Source: Bradyrhizobium pachyrhizi (GTDB lineage Bacteria; Pseudomonadota; Alphaproteobacteria; Rhizobiales; Xanthobacteraceae). Taken from it: DNA of 38,307 nt. Shown here piece by piece: positions 7,990-16,760 of this stretch. Position 1 is the stretch's first letter; every line of letters starts with the position of its first letter. Both the position numbers and the translations under genes were made by a program. Under the pieces are notes generated by a model, which made no database searches, had not been told where the DNA came from, and saw only the letters and a program-made list of their open reading frames with translations. The stretch lies in contig NZ_LFIQ01000124.1 in the NCBI RefSeq assembly GCF_001189245.1, positions 197,633 through 235,939 on the forward strand, in the 5' to 3' direction.

Positions 7990-9300
7990 GTGGATTCTCA
8001 GAGGATCGATGCTGTCGTGATCGGAGCCGGTGCCGGCGGGCTGTGTGCCGCGGCGCGCCTCGCCCATGGCGGGCTGCATACGCTCGTCGTCGACGACAAG
8101 GACCGGCTCGGCGGGCGCGCCTCGACCGAGGACATCGACGGCTTCAAGGTCAATATCGGGGCGATCGCGATCGAGTTCGGTGGCGTGTTCGAGGAAACCT
8201 TCCACACCGTCGGCGCCCCGCTCGACATCCGCGCGCCGGAGCCCGCGAGCTCGTTCTTCATGGACGGCAAGGTGATCGATGTCGGCCGCGGCGGCTGGTC
8301 GCTGCTGCTCGGGCAACTCACCAAGCAAGCCTCGCGCATCCTGGAGAAATTCGCCGACGCCCGCTCCGGCAATCTGCCCGACGGGCGGCAATCGACCGAG
8401 GACTGGCTGAAGGGCTACACCAGCAACGCCACCGTGCACGCGCTGTTCCGCAATCTCTGTGCGGCGATCTTCGCCTGCAACGCCGCCGAGCTGCCGGCCC
8501 GCGCCTTCCTCACCTATTTCACCAGCAAGGGCGCCTTCAAGAAATTCGGCTTCTGCCCGCAGGGCACGATCGGCGTCTGGAACAGCCTGGGCAATGCCGT
8601 CAGGCGCAATGGCGACATCTGGCTTGGAACGCCGGCGACCACGATCCACACATCAGATGGCCGCGTCGAAGGCGTCACCGTTCTGCGCAATGGTGAACGG
8701 GTGCGGATCGACACCGATCTCGTCATCAGCAATGCGGGACCGAAGGCCACCGTCGCGCTTGCCGGCAGCGAGGCGTTCCCGGCGGATTATATCGCCAGGG
8801 TGAAGAACGACCTTCGCCCGGCCGCCAACATCGTCATCAATGTCGCGAGCCGCGAGCCGCTGATCAATCATCCCGGCATCGTCACCTTCGGCAAGACGCG
8901 CCGGCTCTGCAACATGGCCAACCTCTCCGCCACCTGTCCGGAGTTGGCGCCGCCCGGCTGGCACCTCTATGTCGCCTATGCCGTGCCGGTGCCCGCGCTC
9001 GGCGATTTCGATGCGGATGCGGAGGTCGCGCTCGCGCTCGAGGATCTGCGCGAGCAGTTCGCCAATTTCGACCAGGCAAAAATCCTCTCGATCCGGGTGA
9101 TGCGCGACGACTGGCCGGCACAACGCAGCTGCGCCGGCTACGATTTGCCGCGCGAGACCGGCATCGAGGGCCTGTGGTGCGTCGGCGACGCGGTGAAGCA
9201 ATATGGCAATGGCGGCACCCAGGCCTGCGCCGAAACCGCCAAGCTCGTCACCGATGCGATCCTCGCCGCGCGCCCGCGCTTAACGGCAGGCCGGGTCTGA
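7990..9300 (+). CDS. FAD-dependent oxidoreductase, phytoene desaturase/amine oxidase-like
   Basis: A 436-aa flavoprotein of the FAD/NAD(P)-binding Rossmann superfamily related to phytoene dehydrogenase (CrtI-like) and amine oxidases. The N-terminal dinucleotide-binding motif is VVIGAGAGGLCAA at about residues 8-20, followed by the acidic end of strand 2 (VVDDKDRLGGRAST). The C-terminal FAD motif GLWCVGDAVKQYGNGG lies near residue 396. The start was set at the GTG at 7990 because GGGAGG (7978-7983) sits 6 nt before it; ATG 7951 and TTG 7945 are in frame but lack a ribosome binding site. It is the first gene of the operon, 5 bp before livF. I infer that it oxidises or desaturates a pathway intermediate. 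Carotenoid synthesis is unlikely given the neighbours. Confidence 0.85.
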   Translation: MDSQRIDAVVIGAGAGGLCAAARLAHGGLHTLVVDDKDRLGGRASTEDIDGFKVNIGAIAIEFGGVFEETFHTVGAPLDIRAPEPASSFFMDGKVIDVGRGGWSLLLGQLTKQASRILEKFADARSGNLPDGRQSTEDWLKGYTSNATVHALFRNLCAAIFACNAAELPARAFLTYFTSKGAFKKFGFCPQGTIGVWNSLGNAVRRNGDIWLGTPATTIHTSDGRVEGVTVLRNGERVRIDTDLVISNAGPKATVALAGSEAFPADYIARVKNDLRPAANIVINVASREPLINHPGIVTFGKTRRLCNMANLSATCPELAPPGWHLYVAYAVPVPALGDFDADAEVALALEDLREQFANFDQAKILSIRVMRDDWPAQRSCAGYDLPRETGIEGLWCVGDAVKQYGNGGTQACAETAKLVTDAILAARPRLTAGRV

Positions 9301-9305
9301 GCACG

Positions 9306-10160
9306 ATGCCGACGACCATCCCGCATCCGATGCCGCAAGCAGCGCCGCAGGCCGCGCCGGCGCAGGATGGCTTCCTTGAATTCCGCAACATCCGGATCGT
9401 CTACGACAATGCGATCGAGGCGATCCGCGACGTCTCGATCGCGGTGCCCGAGGGCAACATCGTCGCCCTGCTCGGCTCCAACGGCGCCGGCAAATCGACG
9501 CTGCTGAAGGCGATGTCCGGCATCCTCTATACCGAGGAAGGCGTGATCGAGAACGGCAGCATCCGCTTCCGCAATGACGAAGTGCATCGCCTTGCGCCGG
9601 ACGAACTGGTCCGCCGCGGCATCGTGCAGGTGCCGGAGGGCCGGCGCGTGTTCGCGGCACTCACCATCGACGAGAACCTGCAAATGGGCGGCTACACCAG
9701 GACCAGTGCCGAGGCGCGCGAGCGCCGCGACAAGGTGTTTGCGCTGTTTCCGCGGCTATATGAGCGGCGCGACCAGATCGCCGGCTACATGTCCGGCGGC
9801 GAGCAGCAGATGCTCGCGATCGGCCGCGCGTTGATGACCGACCCCGTGCTGCTGGCTCTCGACGAGCCGTCGCTCGGCCTCGCGCCGCTGATCATCGACC
9901 GCATCTATGAGGTGATCGTCCGGCTGCGCAACGAACTGAAGATGACGGTGCTGCTGGTCGAGCAGAACGCGCAGCGCGCACTCGACATCGCCGACTACGG
10001 CTACATCCTGGAGACCGGCCGCGTCGTGCTCGACGGCACGGCATCGAGGCTCACCGCCAATGAGGACGTCCAGGAATTCTATCTCGGCGTCTCCTCCACC
10101 GGCCGCAAGAGCCTGCGCGAAGTCAAGCATTACAAGCGCCGCAAGCGGTGGCTGTCGTGA
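9306..10160 (+). CDS. livF: Branched-chain amino acid-type ABC transporter ATP-binding protein (LivF-like)
   Basis: One of two cytoplasmic ATPases of a HAAT/Liv-type importer. Walker A is GSNGAGKST near residue 57, the ABC signature YMSGGEQQM near 160, and Walker B LLALDEPSLGLAP near 183. It is 284 aa, longer than typical LivF (about 235). The extra length is a Pro/Ala-rich N-terminus of about 20 residues and a basic C-terminal tail (RKSLREVKHYKRRKRWLS). The start ATG at 9306 follows the upstream stop by 5 bp; the frame is open further upstream, but that part lies inside the oxidoreductase gene. Liv-family transporters next to CoA ligases commonly import aromatic or other carboxylic acids rather than amino acids, so the gene name marks family only. 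Confidence 0.92.
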   Translation: MPTTIPHPMPQAAPQAAPAQDGFLEFRNIRIVYDNAIEAIRDVSIAVPEGNIVALLGSNGAGKSTLLKAMSGILYTEEGVIENGSIRFRNDEVHRLAPDELVRRGIVQVPEGRRVFAALTIDENLQMGGYTRTSAEARERRDKVFALFPRLYERRDQIAGYMSGGEQQMLAIGRALMTDPVLLALDEPSLGLAPLIIDRIYEVIVRLRNELKMTVLLVEQNAQRALDIADYGYILETGRVVLDGTASRLTANEDVQEFYLGVSSTGRKSLREVKHYKRRKRWLS

Positions 10161-10951
10161 CCGCGCTGCTCACGGTCGAGAACCTGTCAAAGCGCTTCGG
10201 CGGCCTGCAGGCGGTCACCGATGTCAGCCTGCGCGTCGCGCCCGGCGAGATCTGCAGCGTGATCGGTCCGAACGGCGCCGGCAAGACCACGCTGTTCAAC
10301 ATGATCTCGGGCGTGCTGCGGCCGAGCGGCGGCCGCATCACGTTCGACGGCATCGACCTCTCGACGATCTCGCCGTGGAAATTCGCCGCCGTCGGTATCG
10401 GCCGCACCTTCCAGAATCTGGCGCTGTTCAAGCACGGCACCGTGGTCGAGAACATCCTGACCGGCCGCCACACCCATCTGCGCTCGACCGTGCTCGATGC
10501 GGTGTGGTTTTACGGGCGTACCCGCAAGGAGGAAATCGCTGCACGGCAGCGCGTCGAACACATCATCGAATTTCTCGAGATCGAGCATATCAGGGACGCC
10601 GTGGTCGGCACGCTGTCCTACGGCCAGCAAAAGCGCGTCGAGCTCGCCCGCGCGCTCGCCTGCGAGCCGAAGCTATTGCTGCTGGACGAGATGGTCTCCG
10701 GCATGAACCAGGAGGAGACCGAGGACATTGCGCGCTTCGTGCTCGACATCCGCGACGAGCTCGGCATCACCGTCGTCATGATCGAGCACGAGATGCGCAT
10801 CGTGATGGACATCTCCGACCGCGTCCATGTGCTGAATTTCGGCCGCAAGATCGCCGAAGGCACACCTGGTGAGATCAGGCGCGATCCGGCAGTCGCGGAG
10901 GCCTATCTCGGCGGCCAGCGCTCCGAGGCGATGGCAAAGGCGGGCGCGTGA
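10157..10951 (+). CDS. livG: Branched-chain amino acid-type ABC transporter ATP-binding protein (LivG-like)
   Basis: Second ATPase of the Liv-type importer. Walker A GPNGAGKTT is near residue 36, the signature LSYGQQKRVELARAL near 152, and Walker B LLLLDEMVSGMN follows. Full LivG length (264 aa), including the C-terminal YLGG region. The GTG at 10157 overlaps the livF stop as GTGA; a GTG 9 nt upstream (10148) is an alternative that would add MAV. The next gene begins at its stop (TGATG). The tight overlaps imply translational coupling of livF, livG and the ligase. Confidence 0.93.
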   Translation: MTALLTVENLSKRFGGLQAVTDVSLRVAPGEICSVIGPNGAGKTTLFNMISGVLRPSGGRITFDGIDLSTISPWKFAAVGIGRTFQNLALFKHGTVVENILTGRHTHLRSTVLDAVWFYGRTRKEEIAARQRVEHIIEFLEIEHIRDAVVGTLSYGQQKRVELARALACEPKLLLLDEMVSGMNQEETEDIARFVLDIRDELGITVVMIEHEMRIVMDISDRVHVLNFGRKIAEGTPGEIRRDPAVAEAYLGGQRSEAMAKAGA

Positions 10952-12885
10952 TGTCGACGCTGGACAGCCTGCGCACCGCTCATCCGCCGTTGCAAGCGAG
11001 CACGCCGCGCAACCCACCGGCAACCGGCGCCGACGCGTTGCAGGCTACGCTTGCGGATGCCGCCATCACCATCCCGCAATTGCTGCGGCAGCGCGCCGCC
11101 ATGCACGGCGAGGCGCTGGCGCTGCGCGAGAAGGATTACGGCATCTGGAATCCCTATTCCTGGCGCCACTATTACGACACTGCGCGCGCGGTGGCGCTCG
11201 GCCTGCTCTCGCTCGGCATCAAGCCGGGCGACCGAATCGCCATCGCCGGCGAGAACACGCCGGAATGGTTTTACGCCGATCTTGGTGCGCAGATGATCGG
11301 CGCGGTGGCGGTCGGCATCTATCCGACCAATCCCTGGGTCGAGCTGCAATATATCGTCAAGCATTCGGGCGCCCGCATCGTCGTCACCGGCGACCAGGAG
11401 CAGACCGACAAGGTGCTCGACGCGATGGCGGGCAATGGCGGCCTGCCGGACCTCGAGGCCATCGTCTGCGTCGACATGAAGGGCCTGCGGCATTACCGGC
11501 AATCGGAGCTGATGTCGTTCGCCGCATTGTGCGAGCGTGGCAAGACCTACGCCCAGCAGAATCCGGAGGCCGACGCGACGCTCGACCGCCTGATCAGTCA
11601 GGGCGCGCCCGACGACGTCTGCATCCTCGTCTACACCTCGGGCACGACGGGTCCGCCCAAGGGCGCGATGCTGACCCATCGCAATCTCGTCTACGCTGCC
11701 TATGCCTACGCCAAAACCGTGGGCATTGCCGACAAGCCGTTCGAGGCGGTGAGCTATCTGCCGCTGTGCCACGTCGCCGAGCGCTGCTACGGCACCGTGA
11801 CGCATCTGGTGCTCGGCGGCACCGTGTCCTTTGCCGAATCGATCGACACCGTCGCGATCAACATCCGCGAGATTGCGCCGACCTTCTTCGTCGGCGTTCC
11901 GCGCATCTACGAGAAGCTGCAGCAGGGCTTTCTGTTCCGCCTCGGCGAGAGCGGCCGCCTGCGCCAGAGCTTCACCAGGGCCTGCCTCGCCTGGGGCCGC
12001 ACGCTGTCCGACCGTCGACAGGCCGGCAAGGCCAATGTGCTCGACCGCGCCGCCCATGGGCTGCTCTATCTCCTGATGTTCCGCAATTTGCAGCGCCATC
12101 TCGGCTTCGCCTACAGCCGGCACCGGCTCTGCGCCGGCGCCTCGATCTCGCCGGAGACGCTGCGCTTCTTCGACATCATCGGCCGTCCGGTGTCGCAGGG
12201 CTACGGCCTCACCGAAAGCGGCGGCGTCGCCTTCATCCAGACCGAAAGCCATCACCGGATCGGCGGCTGCGGCGTGCCGCTGCCGCAGACCGAATGGAAG
12301 TGTGATGCCGACGGTGAGATCCTGCTGCGCAACCCCGGCGTCTTCAAGGGCTACTTCCTCGACGAGAAGGCCTCGACGGCCTCGCTGGAGCCCGGCGGCT
12401 GGCTGCGCACCGGCGACATCATCGATGTGCTCGACAATGGCGAGATCGCCGTGGTCGACCGCAAGAAGGCGATCATCATCACCGCCGGCGGCAAGAACAT
12501 CGCCCCGTCGGAGATCGAGAACGCGCTGAAGGATTCCGAATTCATCAAGGAAGCGATCGTGGTCGGCGAGGCCAAGAAGTATCTCGGCGCCATCATCCAG
12601 GTCGACTACGACAACGTCGGCCGCTGGGCGCGCGACCGAGCGCTCGCCTACACCAACTACAAATCGCTGTCGCAGCTTCCCGAAGTGAATGAGCTGGTCG
12701 AGCGCGTCGTCAACGAGACCAACAAGCGGTTCGCCCGGGTTGAGAACATCAGGCGGTTCGCCATCCTGGAAAAGGAGCTCGACCATGACGACGGCGAGCT
12801 GACCGCCACCCAGAAGGTACGCCGCGCGATGATCGAGAAGAAGTTCGCCCGTGAGCTCGCCATCATCTACCGGGCGGAGGGCTGA
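10951..12885 (+). CDS. AMP-binding acyl-CoA synthetase (long-chain/FadD15-like)
   Basis: A 644-aa adenylate-forming enzyme that activates a carboxylic acid to its CoA thioester through an acyl-AMP. Core motifs are the P-loop VYTSGTTGPPKGAMLTHRN near residue 228, YGLTESGG near 417, the GWLRTGD hinge aspartate near 487, and the C-terminal catalytic lysine region around GKNIAPSEIE near 514. The size and the spacing between the P-loop and YGLTES fit the long-chain FadD15/ACSL-like group, not the ~520-aa aryl-CoA ligases. It starts at the ATG overlapping the livG stop (TGATG); a GTG 3 nt upstream is possible. Its place between the transporter ATPases and permeases suggests that imported substrate is immediately trapped as a CoA ester. 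The substrate is not predictable from motifs. Confidence 0.92.
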   Translation: MSTLDSLRTAHPPLQASTPRNPPATGADALQATLADAAITIPQLLRQRAAMHGEALALREKDYGIWNPYSWRHYYDTARAVALGLLSLGIKPGDRIAIAGENTPEWFYADLGAQMIGAVAVGIYPTNPWVELQYIVKHSGARIVVTGDQEQTDKVLDAMAGNGGLPDLEAIVCVDMKGLRHYRQSELMSFAALCERGKTYAQQNPEADATLDRLISQGAPDDVCILVYTSGTTGPPKGAMLTHRNLVYAAYAYAKTVGIADKPFEAVSYLPLCHVAERCYGTVTHLVLGGTVSFAESIDTVAINIREIAPTFFVGVPRIYEKLQQGFLFRLGESGRLRQSFTRACLAWGRTLSDRRQAGKANVLDRAAHGLLYLLMFRNLQRHLGFAYSRHRLCAGASISPETLRFFDIIGRPVSQGYGLTESGGVAFIQTESHHRIGGCGVPLPQTEWKCDADGEILLRNPGVFKGYFLDEKASTASLEPGGWLRTGDIIDVLDNGEIAVVDRKKAIIITAGGKNIAPSEIENALKDSEFIKEAIVVGEAKKYLGAIIQVDYDNVGRWARDRALAYTNYKSLSQLPEVNELVERVVNETNKRFARVENIRRFAILEKELDHDDGELTATQKVRRAMIEKKFARELAIIYRAEG

Positions 12886-13758
12886 ATGCAGTATCTCATC
12901 CAGCTCGTGATCTCGGGACTCGCGATCGGCGCGATCTACGGGCTGATCGCGATGGGCTTTGCGGTGATCTACAAATCCACCGGACTGGTCAATTTCGCAC
13001 AGGGCGAGATGACCATGATCACCGCCTATATCGCCTGGACGATCTCGACCACGGTCAGCGGCAATGTATTCGTCGTCGCTGTCGGGGCCATCCTCGCCGC
13101 CATCGTGCTCGGCCTGATCATCGAGCGCCTCGTGATGCGGCCGATGCTGGGCGAGCCGGTATTCGCGACCGTAATGGTCACGATCGGGCTCGCCGTGATC
13201 CTGCGCTCCGCCATCAACTTCATCTGGGACGCCTATCCACACGGCCTCGATATCGGCATGGGCCGCGGCATCGTGCATCTCGGCGGCATCGGCGTGCGTA
13301 CCGGGCAGATTGCGGTCATCGCGACGCTGCTTCTGCTTCTCGCCGCGATCTGGGCGTTCTTCCGTTACAGCAAGGTCGGCGTCGCGATGCGCGCGGTCGC
13401 GGCCGACGACCGCACCGCGCTGTTGATGGGCATCAGCGCAACAAGAGTTCATGCGCTGGCCTGGGCTGCGTCTTCGGTGATCGCCGGCATCGGCGGCGTG
13501 TTCTTTGCGCTGTCCTACGACCTATCGCCGGCGATGTTCCAGCTTGGGCTGAAGGCGTTTCCGGCCACCATCCTTGGCGGCCTCGACGCCGTGCTCGGCT
13601 CCGGCCTCGGCGGCCTCCTGATCGGCATCACCGAGAACCTTGCCGGCGGCTATATCGGCTCCGGCATGAAGGAGGTCGCGGGCTTTGCCATGATCATCAT
13701 CGTGCTGATGATCCGCCCGTTCGGCATCTTCGGCGAACGCGACATCGAGAGGGTGTGA
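12886..13758 (+). CDS. livH: Liv-type ABC transporter permease (LivH-like)
   Basis: A 290-aa polytopic inner-membrane subunit of the branched-chain amino acid transporter family. It shows the family opening QLVISGLAIGAIYGLIAMGFAVIY (residues 6-29), the LVNFAQGEMTM motif after helix 1, the conserved 'MRAVAADDRTALLMGI' cytoplasmic coupling loop near 175, and FPATILGGLDAVLGSGLGG near 225. Eight or so hydrophobic segments are visible. The start follows the ligase stop with no spacing, and the stop overlaps the next gene (TGATG). Confidence 0.93.
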   Translation: MQYLIQLVISGLAIGAIYGLIAMGFAVIYKSTGLVNFAQGEMTMITAYIAWTISTTVSGNVFVVAVGAILAAIVLGLIIERLVMRPMLGEPVFATVMVTIGLAVILRSAINFIWDAYPHGLDIGMGRGIVHLGGIGVRTGQIAVIATLLLLLAAIWAFFRYSKVGVAMRAVAADDRTALLMGISATRVHALAWAASSVIAGIGGVFFALSYDLSPAMFQLGLKAFPATILGGLDAVLGSGLGGLLIGITENLAGGYIGSGMKEVAGFAMIIIVLMIRPFGIFGERDIERV

Positions 13759-14804
13759 TGCGCACCGGCGATTACAAGCAGAGCTACGGCGAACTGGTTG
13801 CGCTGATCGAGTCCCCGCCGGTGTGGCTATGGTCGGCCGTGCTGCTGCTGGCGCTGATCGCAGCGCCTTATGTTCTGAACTCCTACGCACTGTCGTTCCT
13901 GATGATCATCCTGATCACGGTCACCGGCGCGCTCGGGCTCAACATCCTGACCGGCTACACCGGTCTGATCTCGCTCGGCCATGTCGGTTTCCTCGTCACT
14001 GGCGCCTATGCCTATGCGGTGCTGATCACAAAGTACCACATGCCGCCGCTGGTCGGCTTCGTCGGCGCCGGCGTGGTGCCGGCGCTGGCGAGCCTGATCG
14101 TCGGCGCGCCCTCGCTCCGGCTCAAGGGGCTTTACCTCGCCATCACCACGCTCGCCTTCTCCTTCATCATCAACACCGTGATCCTGGAGATGCGCTGGCT
14201 CACCAACGGCGCGCGCGGCATTCAGGTGCAGCGGCCCGAGATCCTCGGCGTCAGTTTCGACGGCGACGCGGCCTTCACCTATCTCTGCCTCGGCATCGCG
14301 GGGCTGACGCTGTTCGCCACCCTCAACATCCGCCGCAGCCGGGTCGGCCGCGCCTTTGTCGCGATCAGGGACAACGACACGGCGGCGCGCGTCATGGGCG
14401 TCAACCTGCATACCTACAAGCTGTTCGCCTTCATCACCTCAGCGTTCATCACCGGCATCGCCGGCGCGCTGTACGGCATCTATCTCTCCTTTGTCAGCGT
14501 CGAGGGCTTTCCGTTCCTGCTCTCGATCGAGGCGCTGGCGATCCTGATCGTCGGCGGGCTCGGCTCCGCGCTCGGCGCGGTGCTCGGCACCATCCTGATC
14601 GTGCTGCTGCCGGAGGTGACACGGATCGTCTTCAGCCTGTTCAGCGCGCAGATGGACGCGGCCTTCACGACCGGCGCGCAGGAGCTGAAGAGCATGCTCT
14701 ACGGCCTCGTCATCATCTTGTTCCTGCGCTTCCAGCCGCGCGGACTAGTCGGCGCCTGGCACGACATCAGGCGGACCTGGGTGCACTGGCCGCTGCGCTA
14801 CTAA
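13758..14804 (+). CDS. livM: Liv-type ABC transporter permease (LivM-like)
   Basis: Second permease of the importer, 348 aa. It begins with a hydrophilic stretch of about 30 residues, then hydrophobic segments. Family motifs are LNILTGYTGLISLGHVGFLVTGAYAY near residue 63, LRLKGLYLAITTLAFSFI near 120, and the RDNDTAARVMGVNL coupling loop near 207. ATG 13758 shares its A with the livH stop; a GTG at 13755 is the alternative. Its stop is 33 bp before livK. Confidence 0.93.
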   Translation: MRTGDYKQSYGELVALIESPPVWLWSAVLLLALIAAPYVLNSYALSFLMIILITVTGALGLNILTGYTGLISLGHVGFLVTGAYAYAVLITKYHMPPLVGFVGAGVVPALASLIVGAPSLRLKGLYLAITTLAFSFIINTVILEMRWLTNGARGIQVQRPEILGVSFDGDAAFTYLCLGIAGLTLFATLNIRRSRVGRAFVAIRDNDTAARVMGVNLHTYKLFAFITSAFITGIAGALYGIYLSFVSVEGFPFLLSIEALAILIVGGLGSALGAVLGTILIVLLPEVTRIVFSLFSAQMDAAFTTGAQELKSMLYGLVIILFLRFQPRGLVGAWHDIRRTWVHWPLRY

Positions 14805-14837
14805 TCAAAAAAGACGCAACACCATGAGGAGGAGACG

Positions 14838-15998
14838 ATGATCAAACACCTGGCGGCGGCCTCGCTGCTGCTCACCACGGCCTGTCTCGCGACCGGCCCG
14901 GCTACTGCCGCCGATCCCGGCATCACCGACAGCGAGATCCTGATCGGCGACGTGGAGCCGCTGACCGGCCCGCCGGCGCTGCTGGGCGTCGCCGCCTCGA
15001 TCGGTCACAAGATTGCGATCGCCGAAGCCAACGCCGCCGGCGGCATCAACGGCCGCAAGATCAAATATGTGCTGGAGGACGACGGCTACGTTACCGCGCG
15101 AACCATCCAGGGCGTCAAGAAGGTGATCGACGTCGACAAGGTCTTCGCGATGCTCGGCATCTCCGGTTCGGGCCAGTCGATCGCTGTGATGCCGGTGCTC
15201 GAGAAATCCGGTATCCCGACCGTGATCGACGTCGCGCCGGTCAAATTCCTGTGGGAGCCGGCGCGCAAGAACGTGTTCGTGGTCGGGCAATCCTACGAGG
15301 AAGGCATCATCCACCTCGTCGACTTCCTTGCCGACAAGAACCCCGGCAAGAAATGGGGCCTGATCACCCAGGACGACGATTACGGCATCACGGTGCGCGA
15401 TGGCTTCGATTCCGTGGTCAAGGCCAAGAAGCTGAACGTCGTCTACAGCGGCAACTACAAGAAGGGCCAGCAGGACTTCTCGTCCGACATGCTGCAGCTG
15501 AAGGATGCCGGCGCCGAAGTGTTTTTGGCCGGCGGCATCATCGCCGAGAACATCGCGATGACAAAGGAGCTCGAGAAATTGAACATCAAGCCGGTGACCG
15601 GCATCTTCTGGCCCGGCCGCATCGAGCCGGTGCTGAAGCTGATGGGCCCGGCCGGCGACGGCATCTACGCGGTCGACTATGTCGAGCCGTTTGCCGGCGC
15701 GGCGGGCAAGGCGTTCCTCGAGAAGGCCAAGCCGCTGGTGTCGGAGGCCGAGTTCAAGGGCATCAACCGCTACACCATGACCGGCTATGCCGCCGCGAAA
15801 GTCTTGATCGCGGCAATCGAGCGCTGCGGCAAGCAGCCGACCTGGGCCTGCACCATCTCGGAGCTGGAGAAGACCAAGAATGTCGAGACCGGCGTGATGG
15901 CGCCGATCAGCTTCGGTCCCGGCGTCCGCTTCTCCAACCAGAAGCTGCAGATCATGCAAGCCGATGCCGCGACGCTCAGCTTCAAGCCGGTAAACTAG
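14838..15998 (+). CDS. livK: Periplasmic substrate-binding protein of the Liv-type transporter
   Basis: A 386-aa type 1 periplasmic binding protein (peripla_BP_6 family) that delivers the ligand to LivHM. A Sec signal peptide is visible (MIKHLAAASLLL... ending ATA|AD near residue 25). The mature protein begins with ITDSEILIGDVEPLTGP, followed by INGRKIKYVLEDDGY, both typical of this family. A strong AGGAGGAG ribosome binding site precedes the ATG at 14838. The ligand pocket cannot be read by eye. Homologues near CoA ligases in related bacteria bind aromatic or other organic acids, which is what I infer here. Confidence 0.92.
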   Translation: MIKHLAAASLLLTTACLATGPATAADPGITDSEILIGDVEPLTGPPALLGVAASIGHKIAIAEANAAGGINGRKIKYVLEDDGYVTARTIQGVKKVIDVDKVFAMLGISGSGQSIAVMPVLEKSGIPTVIDVAPVKFLWEPARKNVFVVGQSYEEGIIHLVDFLADKNPGKKWGLITQDDDYGITVRDGFDSVVKAKKLNVVYSGNYKKGQQDFSSDMLQLKDAGAEVFLAGGIIAENIAMTKELEKLNIKPVTGIFWPGRIEPVLKLMGPAGDGIYAVDYVEPFAGAAGKAFLEKAKPLVSEAEFKGINRYTMTGYAAAKVLIAAIERCGKQPTWACTISELEKTKNVETGVMAPISFGPGVRFSNQKLQIMQADAATLSFKPVN

Positions 15999-16002
15999 AG
16001 AG

Positions 16003-16755
16003 ATGAAGGTCCTGATCGTCTTTGCCCATCAGGAGGCGCAGTCGTTCAACGCTGCACTGCTGGCGCGGTCGGTGGCGGAACTGACCGCGCTCGGGCACAC
16101 GGTCAGGATCTCCGATCTCTACGCCATGCGGTTCAACCCGGTGGCGACCGCCGAAGATTTTGGCGCGCGGCGGTTTCCCGACCGGCTGCAATATGACCGC
16201 GAGCAGAAATACAACCTGCAGCACGGGGCACTCAGCGGCGATATCGCCGCCGAGATCGAGAAGCTGCTGTGGTGCGACCTCTTGATCCTGCAGTTTCCGC
16301 TGTGGTGGTTCTCCGTCCCCGCCATCATGAAAGGCTGGATCGACCGCGTGTTCGTCAATGGCGCAATTTACGGCAGCGGCCGCCGCTACGACACCGGCGG
16401 CCTCAACGGCCGCCGCGCCATGGTCGTGACCTCGACCGCCGCCTATCCCGGCATGTGCGCGTCCGACGGGCTGGTCGGTGCGCTCGATGTGGTGCTGTGG
16501 CCGATCCAGAACGGCATGCTGGCCTATGCCGGCTGCAAGGTGCTGCCGCCGTTTGTGTCGTATTCAGTGAACTTCGTCGACGAGGCCACGCGGCACCGCT
16601 ATCTCGACGACTATGCCGAACGGCTGCGGCAGCTCGAGACCACCGAGCCGCTGTTCTTCCATCCGCTCGCGGATTTCGGCGAGGACTGGCGGCTGAAGCC
16701 GGGCATTGCGGCGCGGACGGTCGGCCAGGGCAAGCCGGCGGCCCGTAGGGGCTGA
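16003..16755 (+). CDS. NAD(P)H:quinone reductase, flavodoxin-like fold
   Basis: A 250-aa flavoprotein of the NQO1/MdaB/KefF group that reduces quinones by two electrons. The N-terminal flavodoxin-like strand MKVLIVFAHQEAQSFNAAL binds flavin phosphate, and the diagnostic motif QFPLWWFSVPAIMKGWIDRVF (about residues 98-118) is close to the NQO1 consensus. It starts 4 bp after livK and is the last gene of the operon. Its stop lies only 5 bp from that of the convergent acyl-CoA dehydrogenase gene. It may reduce quinones or aromatic by-products, or protect from redox cycling during catabolism; that role is inferred. Confidence 0.88.
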   Translation: MKVLIVFAHQEAQSFNAALLARSVAELTALGHTVRISDLYAMRFNPVATAEDFGARRFPDRLQYDREQKYNLQHGALSGDIAAEIEKLLWCDLLILQFPLWWFSVPAIMKGWIDRVFVNGAIYGSGRRYDTGGLNGRRAMVVTSTAAYPGMCASDGLVGALDVVLWPIQNGMLAYAGCKVLPPFVSYSVNFVDEATRHRYLDDYAERLRQLETTEPLFFHPLADFGEDWRLKPGIAARTVGQGKPAARRG

Positions 16756-16760
16756 GCCCC

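Noticed and set aside
10903..13452. Very long minus-strand open frame (about 850 codons) opposite the ligase and livH
   Set aside because: It is rich in Asp, His, Arg and Gln with no recognisable domain and lies exactly opposite well-supported genes with clear motifs. Such antisense frames are common in GC-rich DNA.
14838..14920. Possible lipoprotein box in the LivK-like signal peptide (LTTAC)
   Set aside because: The -3 position is Thr rather than Leu/Val/Ile, and a good signal peptidase I site (ATA|AD) follows.
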